Positions 51,482-60,723 are shown, numbered from the stretch's first letter. The stretch is 64,000 nucleotides of DNA from Rubrivivax sp. (GCA_019635315.1 JAHBZT010000005.1:1-64000); one strand, 5' to 3'. Translations and numbers: made by a program. The notes: generated by a model from the letters alone, not told the origin.

Positions 51482-52005
51482 TCGCGCCAGGCGGTACCCG
51501 CTGCCGGCTCAGGGTTCCGCGGTCGCCGCCTGCGGCGGCGACTTCCCTGCGCTGCTCGCTTCGGGGTCGCGCCGCCCAACTCACTTCGCTCACTTCGTTC
51601 GCTCCGTTCGGACACCGGCGGCGAGTCAGTTGTCGAGGCGCGCACTGCGTGCGCGCCGACCCCGAAGCTGCGCTGCTCGGCGCTCCACACATCGCCGGCA
51701 GCGGGTACCGCCTGGCGCGAGGGCCACCGACACGTGTGTTCGACCGGTTCGCACGCCACCACCGTGTCGCGAAGCCGCGTGGGGGCAGCCCGCAGCGCCC
51801 ATGGGAGGCGCCGAGAAGCGCAGGGCTCCTGGCCGCGCGCGCAGCGCGCCTCCAAGACTGACTCGCCGCCGGTGTCCGAGCGCAGCGAACGAAGTGAGCG
51901 GAGCGAGTTGGGCGGCGGGCCAGGAGACCGAGCATCGCAGGGGAGTCGGCGCGCAGCGCCGACCGCCGGACTCTGGGCGCTGCGGGCTGCCCCCACGCGG
52001 TTTCG
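51482..52005. repeat. Block of interleaved inverted repeats
   Basis: Three long inverted pairs: A, 51482-51507 with 51695-51720 (26 bases, perfect); B, 51573-51629 with 51858-51914 (57 bases, about five mismatches, containing TCACTTCGTTCGCT); D, 51770-51801 with 51974-52005 (32 bases, one mismatch). A shorter pair, 51559-51570 with 51657-51668, lies inside A. The order is A-B-A'-D-B'-D', so the pairs cross. Frames open through it only because it is GC-rich. It accounts for most of the gap 51373-52137; the flanks hold nothing recognisable. Confidence 0.9.
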
Positions 52006-52137
52006 CTGCGCCAATGCCAGCACGAACGAACAACGCCGCTCCATGAACGACCGCAGCGCGCCGCAAGCCGTCAGGGGGAACCCGTCAACGGCCGGCATCG
52101 CCAGCGGCAGCCAGCACCGGGCGGCGGAACCGATGAC

Positions 52138-53217
52138 ATGAGCGTGCGCCGCATCACCGCCACCGAACTGCTGCCGCGCCTGCACGCCGGCGCGCCGGAT
52201 GCCTTCGACACGATCGTCGACGCGCGCAGCCCGTCCGAGCATGCAGACGACCACCTGCCCGGCGCCGTCAACTGGCCCGTGCTCGACGACGAGGAGCGCC
52301 GCGTCGTCGGCACCGAGTATGCGCAGATCTCGCCGTTCGAGGCGCGCAAGCGCGGTGCCGCGCTGGTGGCGCGCAACATCGCGCGCCATGTCGAGCAGCA
52401 GGTGATGGCGCGCGAACGCGGCTGGCGCCCGCTGGTCTACTGCTGGCGGGGTGGCCAGCGCTCGGGTGCCCTGGCGACCGTGCTGGACCAGATCGGCTTC
52501 CAGGTGCATGTGCTGGAGGGCGGCTACCGCGCGTTTCGCCGTGCCGTGATCGCCGAGCTGCAGACCCTGCCGCAGCGGCTGTCGCTGCAGGTGCTGGTCG
52601 GTCGCACCGGCTCGGCGAAGACGCGGCTGCTGCATGCGCTGGCGCGCGCCGGCGCACAGGTGCTGGACCTGGAGGAGCTGGCCGCGCACCGCGGCTCGGT
52701 GCTGGGGCTGGAGCCCGGTCGGCCGCAGCCCTCGCAGAAGGCCTTCGAGACCACGCTGTGGCGCGCGCTGCACGGGCTGGACGCCACGCGGCCGGTCTTC
52801 ACCGAGGGCGAGAGCCGGCTGATCGGCCGCCTGCGCGTACCCGAGTCGCTGCTCGAGCAGCTGCGCGCCGCGCCCTGCATCGAGCTGCGCGTGCCCGCGG
52901 CCGAACGCGTGCGCTTCCTGCTCCGCGACTATGCGCACTACGTGGCCGACACCGAGGCCTTCTGCGCGCGCCTGGCCGCGCTGCGCGAGCTGCGCGGCGC
53001 GAAGCTCGTCGAACGCTGGCAGCAGCTGGCGCGAGCCGGCGAGACGGCCCTCGTAGTGACCGAACTGCTGGCGCAGCACTACGACCCGATCTACCAGCGC
53101 TCGATGGCGCGCCACTTCGCGCACTTCGCCCAGGCGCGGGTGCTCGAGCTGCCCGACGCCGACGAGCCGACGCTGGACGCGGCCGCGCTGGCGCTGGCCG
53201 CCCCGCCACCGGCCTGA
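52138..53217 (+). CDS. mnmH: tRNA 2-selenouridine synthase (selenophosphate- and geranyl-dependent)
   Basis: Converts wobble 2-thiouridine in some tRNAs to 2-selenouridine, via a geranylated intermediate; 359 residues. The N-terminal rhodanese domain has its Cys at 102 in YCWRGGQRS; a P-loop GRTGSAKT at 155-162 starts the second domain; FTEGESRLIGR and LLRDYAHYV follow. It needs selenophosphate from SelD, which is not in the window. Cytoplasmic. Confidence 0.95.
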   Translation: MSVRRITATELLPRLHAGAPDAFDTIVDARSPSEHADDHLPGAVNWPVLDDEERRVVGTEYAQISPFEARKRGAALVARNIARHVEQQVMARERGWRPLVYCWRGGQRSGALATVLDQIGFQVHVLEGGYRAFRRAVIAELQTLPQRLSLQVLVGRTGSAKTRLLHALARAGAQVLDLEELAAHRGSVLGLEPGRPQPSQKAFETTLWRALHGLDATRPVFTEGESRLIGRLRVPESLLEQLRAAPCIELRVPAAERVRFLLRDYAHYVADTEAFCARLAALRELRGAKLVERWQQLARAGETALVVTELLAQHYDPIYQRSMARHFAHFAQARVLELPDADEPTLDAAALALAAPPPA

Positions 53218-53266
53218 TGGCGGTCAAGCCGCCACCACGCGCCGCTGCCTACACTGGCCGCCGCCG

Positions 53267-54091
53267 ATGAAGACCACGCCCCCGCCGACCCCGCCCGCGC
53301 ATGCCGGCCCGCTGCCCAGCCTGGGCGTGCGCCAGGTGCCGCCGCTGCAGCCGCTGCAGTGGCTGCTGCGCGGCGGGCGCGACCTGCTGCGCTGCCCGCT
53401 GCCGGGGCTGCTGCACGGCCTGGCCGCAGCGGCCTTCGGCGCGTTGCTGCTGTGGTGGGCGCGCGACCGCTTCTGGCTGCTCGCCGGCGCCTTCAGCGGC
53501 TTCCTGCTCGTTGCGCCGATCGTCGCCACCGGACTCTATGCCGTGAGCCGCAGGCTGGAGCGCGGGGAACTCGCCGGCCGCGAGGGCCTGCGCATCGCGC
53601 TGGCCGCCTGGCGGCCGCGCGACGGCCGCCTGGTGCGCTTCGGCGTGCTGCTGGCGCTGGCCGGCACCGGCTGGGTGCTGACCTCGGCGTCGCTGATCAC
53701 CGGCTTCGCGCCGGCACCGGTGGCGTCGCCGGCGGACTTCCTGCGCGTGGTCATCGCGGGCGGCGAGGCCTACCTGTTCGAAATCTGGATCCTGCTCGGC
53801 AGCGCGCTCGCGGCGCCGATCTTCGCCTCCACCGTGGCCGCGATTCCGGTGCTGCTGGACCGCAGCAGCCCGGTGCTCGAGGCCGTGCTGACCAGCGTGC
53901 GCGCCACGCTGCTCAACCCGCTGCCGATGGCGCTGTGGGCGACGCTGATCCTGGGGCTGACCCTCGCCGGCATGGCGCTCGTGCTGCTGGGCCTGGTGGT
54001 CGTCGTGCCCTGGCTGGCGCATGCCAGCTGGCATGCCTACCGCGACCTGGTGGAGCCGGACGACGGCGACGCACCGCCGCGGGGCTGCTGA
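53267..54091 (+). CDS. DUF2189 family membrane protein
   Basis: A 274-residue inner-membrane protein with about six hydrophobic helices. The opening LGVRQVPPLQPLQWLLRG and the loop FSGFLLVAPIVATGLYAVSRRLERGE are DUF2189 marks. Function unknown; it is often near respiratory genes in relatives. Its stop overlaps the next start (TGATG at 54089-54093), so the two are coupled. Confidence 0.88.
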   Translation: MKTTPPPTPPAHAGPLPSLGVRQVPPLQPLQWLLRGGRDLLRCPLPGLLHGLAAAAFGALLLWWARDRFWLLAGAFSGFLLVAPIVATGLYAVSRRLERGELAGREGLRIALAAWRPRDGRLVRFGVLLALAGTGWVLTSASLITGFAPAPVASPADFLRVVIAGGEAYLFEIWILLGSALAAPIFASTVAAIPVLLDRSSPVLEAVLTSVRATLLNPLPMALWATLILGLTLAGMALVLLGLVVVVPWLAHASWHAYRDLVEPDDGDAPPRGC

Positions 54092-54303
54092 TGTTCGGCT
54101 ACACCGAGGAGCAGATCGCCTGGTTCGGGCTGACCTTCGGGGTCGGCGCGTTCATGCTGTACATGATGTTCATCATCTGGCAGCTGGCGCGCGAGTCGAA
54201 GGCCGGCCGCTTCGGCACCTTCGTGCTGTTCCTGGCGCTGGGCGTGGGCCTGATCGGCTTCGTCGCCAAGGCCATCATCAAGGCCGTGATGGGCATCGAA
54301 TGA
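54091..54303 (+). CDS. DUF2788 small membrane protein
   Basis: A 70-residue protein with two transmembrane helices (about 12-31 and 43-65) separated by the basic loop RESKAGRFG. It matches DUF2788, short two-helix proteins of unknown role. Translationally coupled to the DUF2189 gene. Terminator-like hairpins follow within a few bases. Confidence 0.88.
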   Translation: MFGYTEEQIAWFGLTFGVGAFMLYMMFIIWQLARESKAGRFGTFVLFLALGVGLIGFVAKAIIKAVMGIE

Positions 54304-54306
54304 GAA

Positions 54307-54328
54307 GCGCCGGCCCCGGGGCCGGCGC
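54307..54328. terminator. Perfect 22-base palindrome after DUF2788
   Basis: GCGCCGGCCCC (54307-54317) is exactly mirrored by GGGGCCGGCGC (54318-54328), three bases after the stop codon. It would form a very stable stem, though with no loop bases and no U tract. Confidence 0.5.
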
Positions 54329-54346
54329 CTTCGACGTTCTGACCGG

Positions 54347-54367
54347 AGCCCCCTCCCGGAGGGGGCT
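54347..54367. terminator. GC hairpin between convergent genes
   Basis: AGCCCCCTCC pairs perfectly with GGAGGGGGCT around a single base. It is one of three stems between the convergent DUF2788 and phaB genes. Confidence 0.45.
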
Positions 54368-54391
54368 GGGGGAGCCCCACGCCCACCCGCA

Positions 54392-54441
54392 GGGTTGCAC
54401 ACTGGGTTGAGCGCCAGAGGCGCTCAACCCATGTGCAACCC
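54392..54441. terminator. Long hairpin at the phaB 3' end (bidirectional terminator candidate)
   Basis: 54392-54415 and 54419-54441 are inverted copies differing by one inserted base, with a three-base loop. The right arm is the last codons and stop of phaB itself (GLHMG-stop), so the left arm is an inverted copy of a gene end. It would stop transcripts from either side. Confidence 0.65.
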
Positions 54442-55161
54442 GCCGTTGCAGGAGAAGTCCGCCCCCGTCGTGAAGCCGGAGTCGTCGCCCGCGAGCCAGG
54501 CCACGATGGAGCCGATCTCCTCCGGCGTGCCCAGGCGCTTGACCGGGATCGTCGCGACGATCTTCTCCAGGATCTCGGGCTTGATGGCGCGCACCATGTC
54601 GGTCCCGATGTAGCCCGGGCTCACGGTGTTGACCGTCACGCCCTTGGCCGCCAGTTCCTGCGCCAGCGCCATCGTGAAGCCGTGCATGCCGGCCTTGGCC
54701 GCGCTGTAGTTGGTCTGCCCGGCCTGGCCCTTCTCGCCGTTGACCGAGCTGATCTGGATGATGCGGCCCCAGCCCTTCTCGACCATGCCCGGCACCACCT
54801 GCTTGGTGACGTTGAACATGCTGTTGAGGTTGGTGTCGATGACGGCCTTCCAGTCCTCGGGCGTCATCTTCAAGAACATGCGGTCGCGCGTGATGCCGGC
54901 GTTGTTGACCAGCACGTCGATCGGCCCATGCTCGGCCACCGCCTTGGAGAAGGCGGCCACCGTGCTGTCCCAGTCGGCGACATTGCCGACGCTGGCGTAG
55001 AACGTGTAGCCCAGCGCCTTCTGCTCGTCCAGCCACTTCGTGAAGTCGCGGCTGGGGCCGCAGCCGGCGATGACCTTGAAGCCTTCCTTGGCCAGGCGCT
55101 GGCAGATGGCGGTGCCGATGCCGCCCATGCCGCCGGTGACGTATGCGACCTTCTGGGACAT
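54424..55161 (-). CDS. phaB: Acetoacetyl-CoA reductase
   Basis: NADPH-dependent short-chain dehydrogenase making (R)-3-hydroxybutyryl-CoA for polyhydroxybutyrate; 245 residues. The cofactor motif TGGMGGIG is at 9-16, NNAG at 86-89, and the catalytic Ser139, Tyr152 and Lys156 are in place. Third gene of phaC-phaA-phaB, 77 bases after phaA. A GAGAGA-like site precedes the ATG. Confidence 0.97.
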   Translation of the reverse strand: MSQKVAYVTGGMGGIGTAICQRLAKEGFKVIAGCGPSRDFTKWLDEQKALGYTFYASVGNVADWDSTVAAFSKAVAEHGPIDVLVNNAGITRDRMFLKMTPEDWKAVIDTNLNSMFNVTKQVVPGMVEKGWGRIIQISSVNGEKGQAGQTNYSAAKAGMHGFTMALAQELAAKGVTVNTVSPGYIGTDMVRAIKPEILEKIVATIPVKRLGTPEEIGSIVAWLAGDDSGFTTGADFSCNGGLHMG

Positions 55162-55238
55162 GTTGCTCTCTCCTTGAATGCGGTGCAGGTGGTGCCGCGA
55201 GCGTGTCCTGCGCCCGGCGGCGGGTCAATCAGGGTTAG

Positions 55239-56417
55239 TTAGCGTTCGACGGTCAGCGCGACACCCATGCCGCCGCCGATGCACAGGCTGGCGATGCCCT
55301 TGCTCACGTCGCGCTTGATCATCTCGTGCAGCAGCGTGACCAGGATGCGGCAGCCGGAAGCGCCGATGGGGTGGCCGATCGCGATGGCGCCGCCGTTGAC
55401 GTTGACCTTGCTGGTATCCCAGCCCATCTCCTGGTGCACCGCGCAGGCCTGCGCGGCGAAGGCCTCGTTGATCTCGAGCAGGTCCAAGTCGGCCGGCTTC
55501 CAGCCGGCACGCTCCAGCGCGCGGCGCGCCGCCGGCACCGGGCCCATGCCCATGTAGGCCGGGTCCAGGCCGGCGCTGGCATAGCTGGCGATGCGCGCCA
55601 GCGGCTTGAGGCCCAGGCGCTCGGCGGTCTTGGCGCTCATCACCACCACGCCGGCGGCGCCGTCGTTGAGGCCGCTGGCATTGCCCGCGGTCACGCTGCC
55701 GGCCTTGTCGAAGGCCGGGCGCAGGCCGGCCAGCGCCTCGGCGCTGGTCTTCCGGTTGATGAACTCGTCGGCCGCGAAGACGACCGGATCCCCCTTCTTC
55801 TGCGGGATCGTGACCGGCACGATCTCGTCCTTGAAGCGCCCGGCCTCCTGCGCCGCCGCCGCCTTCTGCTGGCTGGCCAGCGCCAGCGCGTCCTGCTGCT
55901 CGCGCGTGATGCCGTACTTCTTCGCGACGTTCTCTGCCGTGATGCCCATGTGGTACTGGTTGTAGACGTCCCACAGGCCGTCGACGATCATCGAGTCGAC
56001 CATCTTCCAGTCGCCCATGCGCTGGCCGTCGCGGCTGCCGTTGAGCACGTGCGGGCTCAGGCTCATGCTCTCCTGGCCGCCGGCGATGACGATCTCGCTG
56101 TCGCCGTCGCGGATGGCCTGCGCGGCCAGCATCACCGCCTTCAGGCCGGAGCCGCAGACCTTGTTGATCGTCATCGCCGGCACGCCGTGCGGCAGCCCGG
56201 CCTTCACGACGGCCTGGCGCGCCGGGTTCTGGCCGGTGCCGGCCTGCAGCACCTGGCCCAGGATGACCTCGCCGATCTGCTCGCCGGCGAGGCCGCTGCG
56301 CTCGAGCAGCGCCTTGATGACGGTGGCGCCCAGCTCGGCGGCCGGGGTCTTGGCGAGCGTGCCGCCGAACTTGCCGACGGCGGTGCGGGCGGCGGCGACG
56401 ATGACGATGTCGGTCAT
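55239..56417 (-). CDS. phaA: Acetyl-CoA acetyltransferase (beta-ketothiolase)
   Basis: Condenses two acetyl-CoA to acetoacetyl-CoA, the first step of polyhydroxybutyrate synthesis; 392 residues. Catalytic Cys88 is in [10 protein letters not shown], His349 in GHPIGASG and Cys379 in CIGGGMG. AAGGAGAT precedes the start MTDIVIV. It lies 34 bases after phaC and is surely in its operon. Confidence 0.97.
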   Translation of the reverse strand: MTDIVIVAAARTAVGKFGGTLAKTPAAELGATVIKALLERSGLAGEQIGEVILGQVLQAGTGQNPARQAVVKAGLPHGVPAMTINKVCGSGLKAVMLAAQAIRDGDSEIVIAGGQESMSLSPHVLNGSRDGQRMGDWKMVDSMIVDGLWDVYNQYHMGITAENVAKKYGITREQQDALALASQQKAAAAQEAGRFKDEIVPVTIPQKKGDPVVFAADEFINRKTSAEALAGLRPAFDKAGSVTAGNASGLNDGAAGVVVMSAKTAERLGLKPLARIASYASAGLDPAYMGMGPVPAARRALERAGWKPADLDLLEINEAFAAQACAVHQEMGWDTSKVNVNGGAIAIGHPIGASGCRILVTLLHEMIKRDVSKGIASLCIGGGMGVALTVER

Positions 56418-56451
56418 GGGGATCTCCTTGGGCTGAGGATGGCGTGCGGGC

Positions 56452-58149
56452 TCAGGCTTTCGCCTTGACGTAGCGGCCGGGGGCCGGTTCGATGGGCTTG
56501 AATTTCGCGCTGCCCGGCGACTTGGGCGCCGGCACCAGCTTGCCGCCATGGGCCTTCAGCCAGCCGCTCCAGGTCGGCCACCAGCTGCCCGGGTGCTCGG
56601 TCGCGCCGGCCAGCCACTGCTCGGGCGTGGCCGGCGTGGCGTCGTTGGTCCAGAAGCTGCGCTTGCCCTTGGCAGGGGGGTTGATGACGCCGGCGATGTG
56701 GCCCGAGGCACCCATCACGAAGCGCTTGTCGCCCTGGATCAGCGGGATCGAGCGGTAGGCCGCCTGCCAGGGCACGATGTGGTCCTCGCGCGAACCGTAG
56801 ACGAAGAACGGCGCCTTGATCTTGCCGAGGTCGACCTTCTCGCCGCAGACGGTGAGCCGGCCCGGGACCTTGAGGTCGTTTTGCAGGTACATGTGACGCA
56901 GGTACCAGCAGTACATCGGGCCCGGCAGGTTGGTGCTGTCGCCGTTCCAGTACAGCAGGTCGAAGGGCGGCGGCGACTCGCCCTTCAGGTAGTTGCCGAC
57001 GACATAGTTCCAGACCAGGTCGTTGGGGCGCAGGAAGCTGAAGGTGGTGGCCAGTTCCTGGCCCTTCAGCAGGCCTGGGCCGGCGGGCGCCTGTTCGCCG
57101 ATCGTGACCTCGCGCATCTGCACGCTGGCCTCGTCGATGAAGATGTCCAGGATGCCGGTGTCCTGGAAATCCAGCAGCGTGGTCAGCAGCGTCACGCTGT
57201 GCGCCGGCTGCTCGCCGCGCGCCGCCAGCACCGCCAGCGCGGTGGCGAGGATGGTGCCGCCGACGCAGAAGCCCAGCGTGTTGATCGTCTTCGCGCCGCC
57301 GATGGCCTGCACGGCGCGGATCGCGGCGATGGGACCGTTCTCGATGTAGTCGTCCCAGGTCAGATCCTTGAGCGACTCGTCCGGGTTGCGCCAGCTCACG
57401 ACGAAGGTGCGGTGGCCCTGCTCGACCGTGTAGCGGATGACCGAGTTGTCCGGCTGCAGGTCCAGGATGTAGTACTTGTTGATGCAGGGCGGCACGAACA
57501 GCATCGGCCGCTCGTGCACCTTGGCCGTCAGCGGCTTGTATTCGATGAGCTGGATCAGCTCGTTCTCGAAGACCACGCTGCCTTCGGTGGTCGCGACGTT
57601 GCGGCCGACCTCGAAGACGCTCTCGTCGGTCTGCGACAGGTGGCCCTTGCGCAGGTCCTCCAGCAGGTGCTGCATGCCGCTGGCGATGCTCTCGCCCTGG
57701 GTCTCCAGCGCCTTCTTCAGCGCCTCGGGGTTGAGCGCCAGGTAGTTGCTGGGGCTCGCGGCGTCGATCCACTGCTGCACCGCGAAGCGGATGCGCGCCT
57801 TGGTCTTGGGGTCGGCCTCGACGCTCTCGGCCATCTGCATCATCGCGCGCGCGTTCAGCAGGTACAGCTGCGCGGTCAGCGCGGCGGCCGGGTTGGCGGC
57901 CCATTCGCTGCCGGCGAAGCGGCGGTCGGGCAGCGGCGCCGGGGCGGCGGCACTGTCGGCCTGCAGCCGCTGCAGCGACTGGTTCCACAGCTCGGTCGCG
58001 TTCTTGACGTAGTCGCTCTGGATCTGCGACAGCTGCGGCAGCGGCAGCGTGGCGCCGCTGAAGGCCTTCCAGATGTCCCCGACGGCGGCCCCGAATGCCT
58101 GCGCGGCGTCGGCGGTCTCGGTCGGGGTCGCGGTAGGCTTGCGCTTCAA
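56452..58149 (-). CDS. phaC: Class I polyhydroxyalkanoate synthase
   Basis: Polymerises (R)-3-hydroxyacyl-CoA into granules in the cytoplasm; 565 residues, slightly shorter than the 589 of Cupriavidus. The lipase-like box GFCVGG carries the nucleophile Cys295; Asp456 (SREDHIVPW) and His484 (ASGHIAG) complete the triad. The N-terminal region is variable. It leads the operon phaC-phaA-phaB. The regulator phaR and a phasin, which often sit downstream, are not here. A perfect 16-base palindrome lies about 55 bases before its start. Confidence 0.97.
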   Translation of the reverse strand: MKRKPTATPTETADAAQAFGAAVGDIWKAFSGATLPLPQLSQIQSDYVKNATELWNQSLQRLQADSAAAPAPLPDRRFAGSEWAANPAAALTAQLYLLNARAMMQMAESVEADPKTKARIRFAVQQWIDAASPSNYLALNPEALKKALETQGESIASGMQHLLEDLRKGHLSQTDESVFEVGRNVATTEGSVVFENELIQLIEYKPLTAKVHERPMLFVPPCINKYYILDLQPDNSVIRYTVEQGHRTFVVSWRNPDESLKDLTWDDYIENGPIAAIRAVQAIGGAKTINTLGFCVGGTILATALAVLAARGEQPAHSVTLLTTLLDFQDTGILDIFIDEASVQMREVTIGEQAPAGPGLLKGQELATTFSFLRPNDLVWNYVVGNYLKGESPPPFDLLYWNGDSTNLPGPMYCWYLRHMYLQNDLKVPGRLTVCGEKVDLGKIKAPFFVYGSREDHIVPWQAAYRSIPLIQGDKRFVMGASGHIAGVINPPAKGKRSFWTNDATPATPEQWLAGATEHPGSWWPTWSGWLKAHGGKLVPAPKSPGSAKFKPIEPAPGRYVKAKA

Positions 58150-58202
58150 GGTCTCGTCTCCTCGCAGGGCGGCGTGCGGCGCCGTGCTTTCGTGGGGCGG
58201 TT

Positions 58203-58218
58203 CGTGAACCGGTTCACG
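58203..58218. promoter_or_regulatory. Perfect 16-bp palindrome upstream of phaC (operator candidate)
   Basis: CGTGAACCGGTTCACG is fully symmetrical and lies between the divergent phaC and the small membrane protein gene. A second perfect palindrome CGTCATGACG is at 58241-58250. Both look like dimeric repressor or activator sites; the protein is unknown. Confidence 0.55.
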
Positions 58219-58289
58219 TTGTACGCCAGACCGCTGACGCCGTCATGACGTGAAATTCCGTAAAGCGAAATCATACACCACATAACGAC

Positions 58290-58592
58290 ATGTACCTCGT
58301 CGCCATCGCCTGGATGTATGTCGTGCTGATGATGGCGGTGGCCGAGGCGCTGTCCAGCCAAGGCACCGTCCTGGGCGCGGTCTTCACCGTCCTGCTCTAC
58401 GGGCTGCTGCCGCTGGGGATCGTGCTCTACATCCTGGGCACGCCGGGGCGGCGCCGGGCGCGCCGCGCGGCGGAGGCCGAGGAACTGGCGCAGCTGCGCG
58501 CGGCCGCTGCGGCCGCTGCCCCCTCAGCGCCGCCAGACGGCGGCGGCGTGGCGCCCGGTGACGCCGTCGCGCCGGTACGAGAAGAACGCTGA
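58290..58592 (+). CDS. Small membrane protein with charged tail
   Basis: A 100-residue protein. Two hydrophobic helices (about 2-20 and 26-48) are followed by GTPGRRRARRAAEAEELAQL and an Ala/Pro/Gly-rich tail. Similar short proteins lie next to pgeF in related Burkholderiales by my recollection. Function unknown. Its last 69 bases are antisense to the end of pgeF, so the true product may be as drawn with a real 3' overlap. Confidence 0.75.
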   Translation: MYLVAIAWMYVVLMMAVAEALSSQGTVLGAVFTVLLYGLLPLGIVLYILGTPGRRRARRAAEAEELAQLRAAAAAAAPSAPPDGGGVAPGDAVAPVREER

Positions 58593-59282
58593 CGCGTCCT
58601 CGACCGTGCAGCGGCCGTCGGCCGCGACCTGCTGCACACCGGCCGCGGCCAGACGCTGGCGCGCCAGCCGCACGAGATCGGCCCGCCAGCGCGGCGCACC
58701 GTCGGGCCGCGGGCGGAAGGTGAACGCATCGTGATCCTGCGCCGCCGTGTCGCGGCCGAAGGCCTGCAGCACGTCGGCACCGACCTCGAAGGCGCTTGCC
58801 CCGATGCAGGGGCCCAGCCAGGCCAGGACCTCGCCCGGCGCGACACCCGCGCCGTCGTGCAAGGCCCGCAGCGTGGCCTCCAGCACGCCCCCGGCCAGAC
58901 CGCGCCAGCCGGCATGCGCCGCGGCGACGACGCGGCCGTCGCGGCTGCACATCAGCACCGGCAGGCAGTCGGCGACCAGCACCGTGCAGGCCACGCCGGG
59001 CCGGTCGGTCCAGGCCGCGTCGGCGGGTTCGTCGTGCTCGCGACCGTCGGTCAGGTGCAGCACCTTCGCGCCGTGCACCTGGCGCAGCCAGACCGGCACG
59101 GCACCGATCGCGCCGGCGAAGCGCTCGCGGTTGGCGGCCACCGCCACCGGATCGTCGCCGACCGCACGGCCGAGATTCAGCGTCGCCCAGGGCGCCGCGC
59201 TGACGCCGCCGGCGCGCAGGCTCATCGCGGCGTCGACGCCCGCCGGCGCCGTCCAGTCCGGCCGCAGCAGGGGCAGCGTCAT
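58524..59282 (-). CDS. pgeF: PgeF/YfiH family multicopper-like domain protein (peptidoglycan editing factor, purine nucleoside phosphorylase-like)
   Basis: A 252-residue cytoplasmic protein of the laccase-domain (Cu-oxidase_4) family. Zinc-site motifs are seen: [31 protein letters not shown] and [11 protein letters not shown]. In E. coli YfiH prevents L-Ser from being put into peptidoglycan precursors; relatives cleave purine nucleosides. Convergent with the small membrane gene, overlapping it by 69 bases. Confidence 0.93.
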   Translation of the reverse strand: MTLPLLRPDWTAPAGVDAAMSLRAGGVSAAPWATLNLGRAVGDDPVAVAANRERFAGAIGAVPVWLRQVHGAKVLHLTDGREHDEPADAAWTDRPGVACTVLVADCLPVLMCSRDGRVVAAAHAGWRGLAGGVLEATLRALHDGAGVAPGEVLAWLGPCIGASAFEVGADVLQAFGRDTAAQDHDAFTFRPRPDGAPRWRADLVRLARQRLAAAGVQQVAADGRCTVEDASAFFSYRRDGVTGRHAAAVWRR

Positions 59283-59304
59283 CGCGGGCCGGGCCGGGAG
59301 CGTG

Positions 59305-59937
59305 TCACTCCGCGTCCGGGCACTTCTCCGGCCGCGTGGCCTCGAAGGCGTCGAGCTTCATGCAGGCCTCGAAGACGCGCACGACGTTCGGCACATGGTC
59401 CAGCCGGCACTCGAAGCGCTTCGCGTTGAAGATCTGCGGCACCAGCGTGATGTCGGCCAGCGTCGGCGTCTCGCCGTGGCAGAAGGTCGAAGGCCGCGCG
59501 GCCAGCTGGCGCTCGACGACCTCGAGCCCGGTCTCCACCCAGTGCCGGTACCAGCGGTTCTTGTCGTCCTCCGACACCTTCAGGTCGCGCACCAGGTAGC
59601 GCAGCACGCGCAGGTTGTTCAGCGGGTGGATCTCGCAGGCGATGTCCAGCGCCAGCGCACGCACGCGCGCGCGGCCGGCCGCGTCGGCCGGCAGCAGCGG
59701 CGGCTGCGGGTGCGTCTCGTCCAGGTACTCGACGATGGCCAGCGACTGCGTCAGCGAATGTTCACCGTCGCGCAGCAGCGGCACCAGGCGCGAGGCCGAG
59801 ACCGCGGCATAGCTCTCCTTGAACTGCTCGTTCCTCGCCAGGTGCACCGAGCGGTAGGTGTAGTCCAGGCCCTTGAGCGCGAGTGCGATGCGCACGCGGT
59901 ACGAGGCCGAGGAGCGGAAATAGTTGAAGAGTTCCAT
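59305..59937 (-). CDS. maiA: Maleylacetoacetate/maleylpyruvate isomerase (zeta-class GST)
   Basis: Glutathione-dependent cis-trans isomerase of aromatic ring-cleavage pathways; 210 residues. The zeta-class active site is SSAS (9-12) in FRSSASYRVRIALALKG; the Cys of the classical SSCS motif is Ala here. QSLAIVEYLDETHP binds glutathione, and the C-terminal helical domain has PTLADITLVPQ. GAGGTGAGCGCG precedes the ATG. It is five bases after the FAH-like gene, so the two form an operon; the substrate could be maleylacetoacetate or maleylpyruvate. Confidence 0.9.
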   Translation of the reverse strand: MELFNYFRSSASYRVRIALALKGLDYTYRSVHLARNEQFKESYAAVSASRLVPLLRDGEHSLTQSLAIVEYLDETHPQPPLLPADAAGRARVRALALDIACEIHPLNNLRVLRYLVRDLKVSEDDKNRWYRHWVETGLEVVERQLAARPSTFCHGETPTLADITLVPQIFNAKRFECRLDHVPNVVRVFEACMKLDAFEATRPEKCPDAE

Positions 59938-59942
59938 CGCGC

Positions 59943-60635
59943 TCACCTCACCTGCACTGTCAGCGTGCCGAGCCCGGCGATGGCGCCGACCATCGTGTCG
60001 CCGCGCTGCACCGCGGCCACGCCGGCCGGCGTGCCGCTGAAGATCAGGTCGCCGGGCTGCAGTGTCCAGGCGCGGCTGAGCTGCTCGATGGTCTCGGCCA
60101 CGCTCCAGATCAGCTCCGCCAGGTCACCGCGCTGGCGCAGCGCGCCGCCCACGTGCAGCGTGATCGCGCCCTTCGTCAGCTCGCCGCAGCGTGCCAGCGG
60201 CGTGATCGGGCCGATCGGCGCCGACTGCTCGAAGGCCTTGCCGATCTCCCACGGCCGGCCCGCCTTCTTCATCGCGCCCTGCAGGTCGCGCCGCGTCATG
60301 TCCAGCCCGACCGCGTAGCCCCAGATGTGGCGCGGCGCATCGGCCGCCGCGATGTCGCGCCCGCCGGTGCCGAGCGCGACGACGAGCTCGATCTCGTGGT
60401 GGAAGTCGCTGGTCAGCGGCGGGTAGGCGATGAAGCCGGTCTCGCCCTCGCGCACCGGCACCAGGGCATCGGCCGGCTTCATGAAGAAGAACGGCGGCTC
60501 GCGGTCGCTGTGGCCCATCTCGCGCGCATGCTCGGCATAGTTGCGGCCGACGCAGTAGACGCGGTGGACCGGAAACTCGCCGCCACCGGCCACGGGCACG
60601 GTGACGGGGGCAGGCGCGGGCAGGACGAGGCTCAT
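59943..60635 (-). CDS. Fumarylacetoacetate/fumarylpyruvate hydrolase family protein
   Basis: A 230-residue FAH-fold enzyme that cleaves a C-C bond in a dioxo acid. Metal-site residues lie in FFMKPADALV, HHEIELVVALG and WGYAVGLDMTRRDLQ; GDLIFSGTPAGVAAV closes the site. At this length it is the short type seen in fumarylpyruvate hydrolases (NagK) rather than the 420-residue FAH. Paired with the maiA-like gene it suggests the last two steps of gentisate or homogentisate breakdown; no ring dioxygenase is nearby. Confidence 0.9.
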   Translation of the reverse strand: MSLVLPAPAPVTVPVAGGGEFPVHRVYCVGRNYAEHAREMGHSDREPPFFFMKPADALVPVREGETGFIAYPPLTSDFHHEIELVVALGTGGRDIAAADAPRHIWGYAVGLDMTRRDLQGAMKKAGRPWEIGKAFEQSAPIGPITPLARCGELTKGAITLHVGGALRQRGDLAELIWSVAETIEQLSRAWTLQPGDLIFSGTPAGVAAVQRGDTMVGAIAGLGTLTVQVR

Positions 60636-60723
60636 GGTACGGGCGCTTCGGTGGGCGTGGCGGCGATGCGGTCGATGATGCCACGCCCATTCACCCGGCA
60701 CGGGCGCCGCTACACTGCCGCGC

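Noticed and set aside
51347-52141. Open frames through the intergenic repeat block after glnD
   Set aside because: They arise from inverted repeats; both strands give similar Ser/Arg/Pro strings and no family is seen.
58262-58300. TATGAT on the minus strand as a phaC minus-10 box
   Set aside because: No acceptable minus-35 sequence lies 16-18 bases upstream, so no promoter is called.
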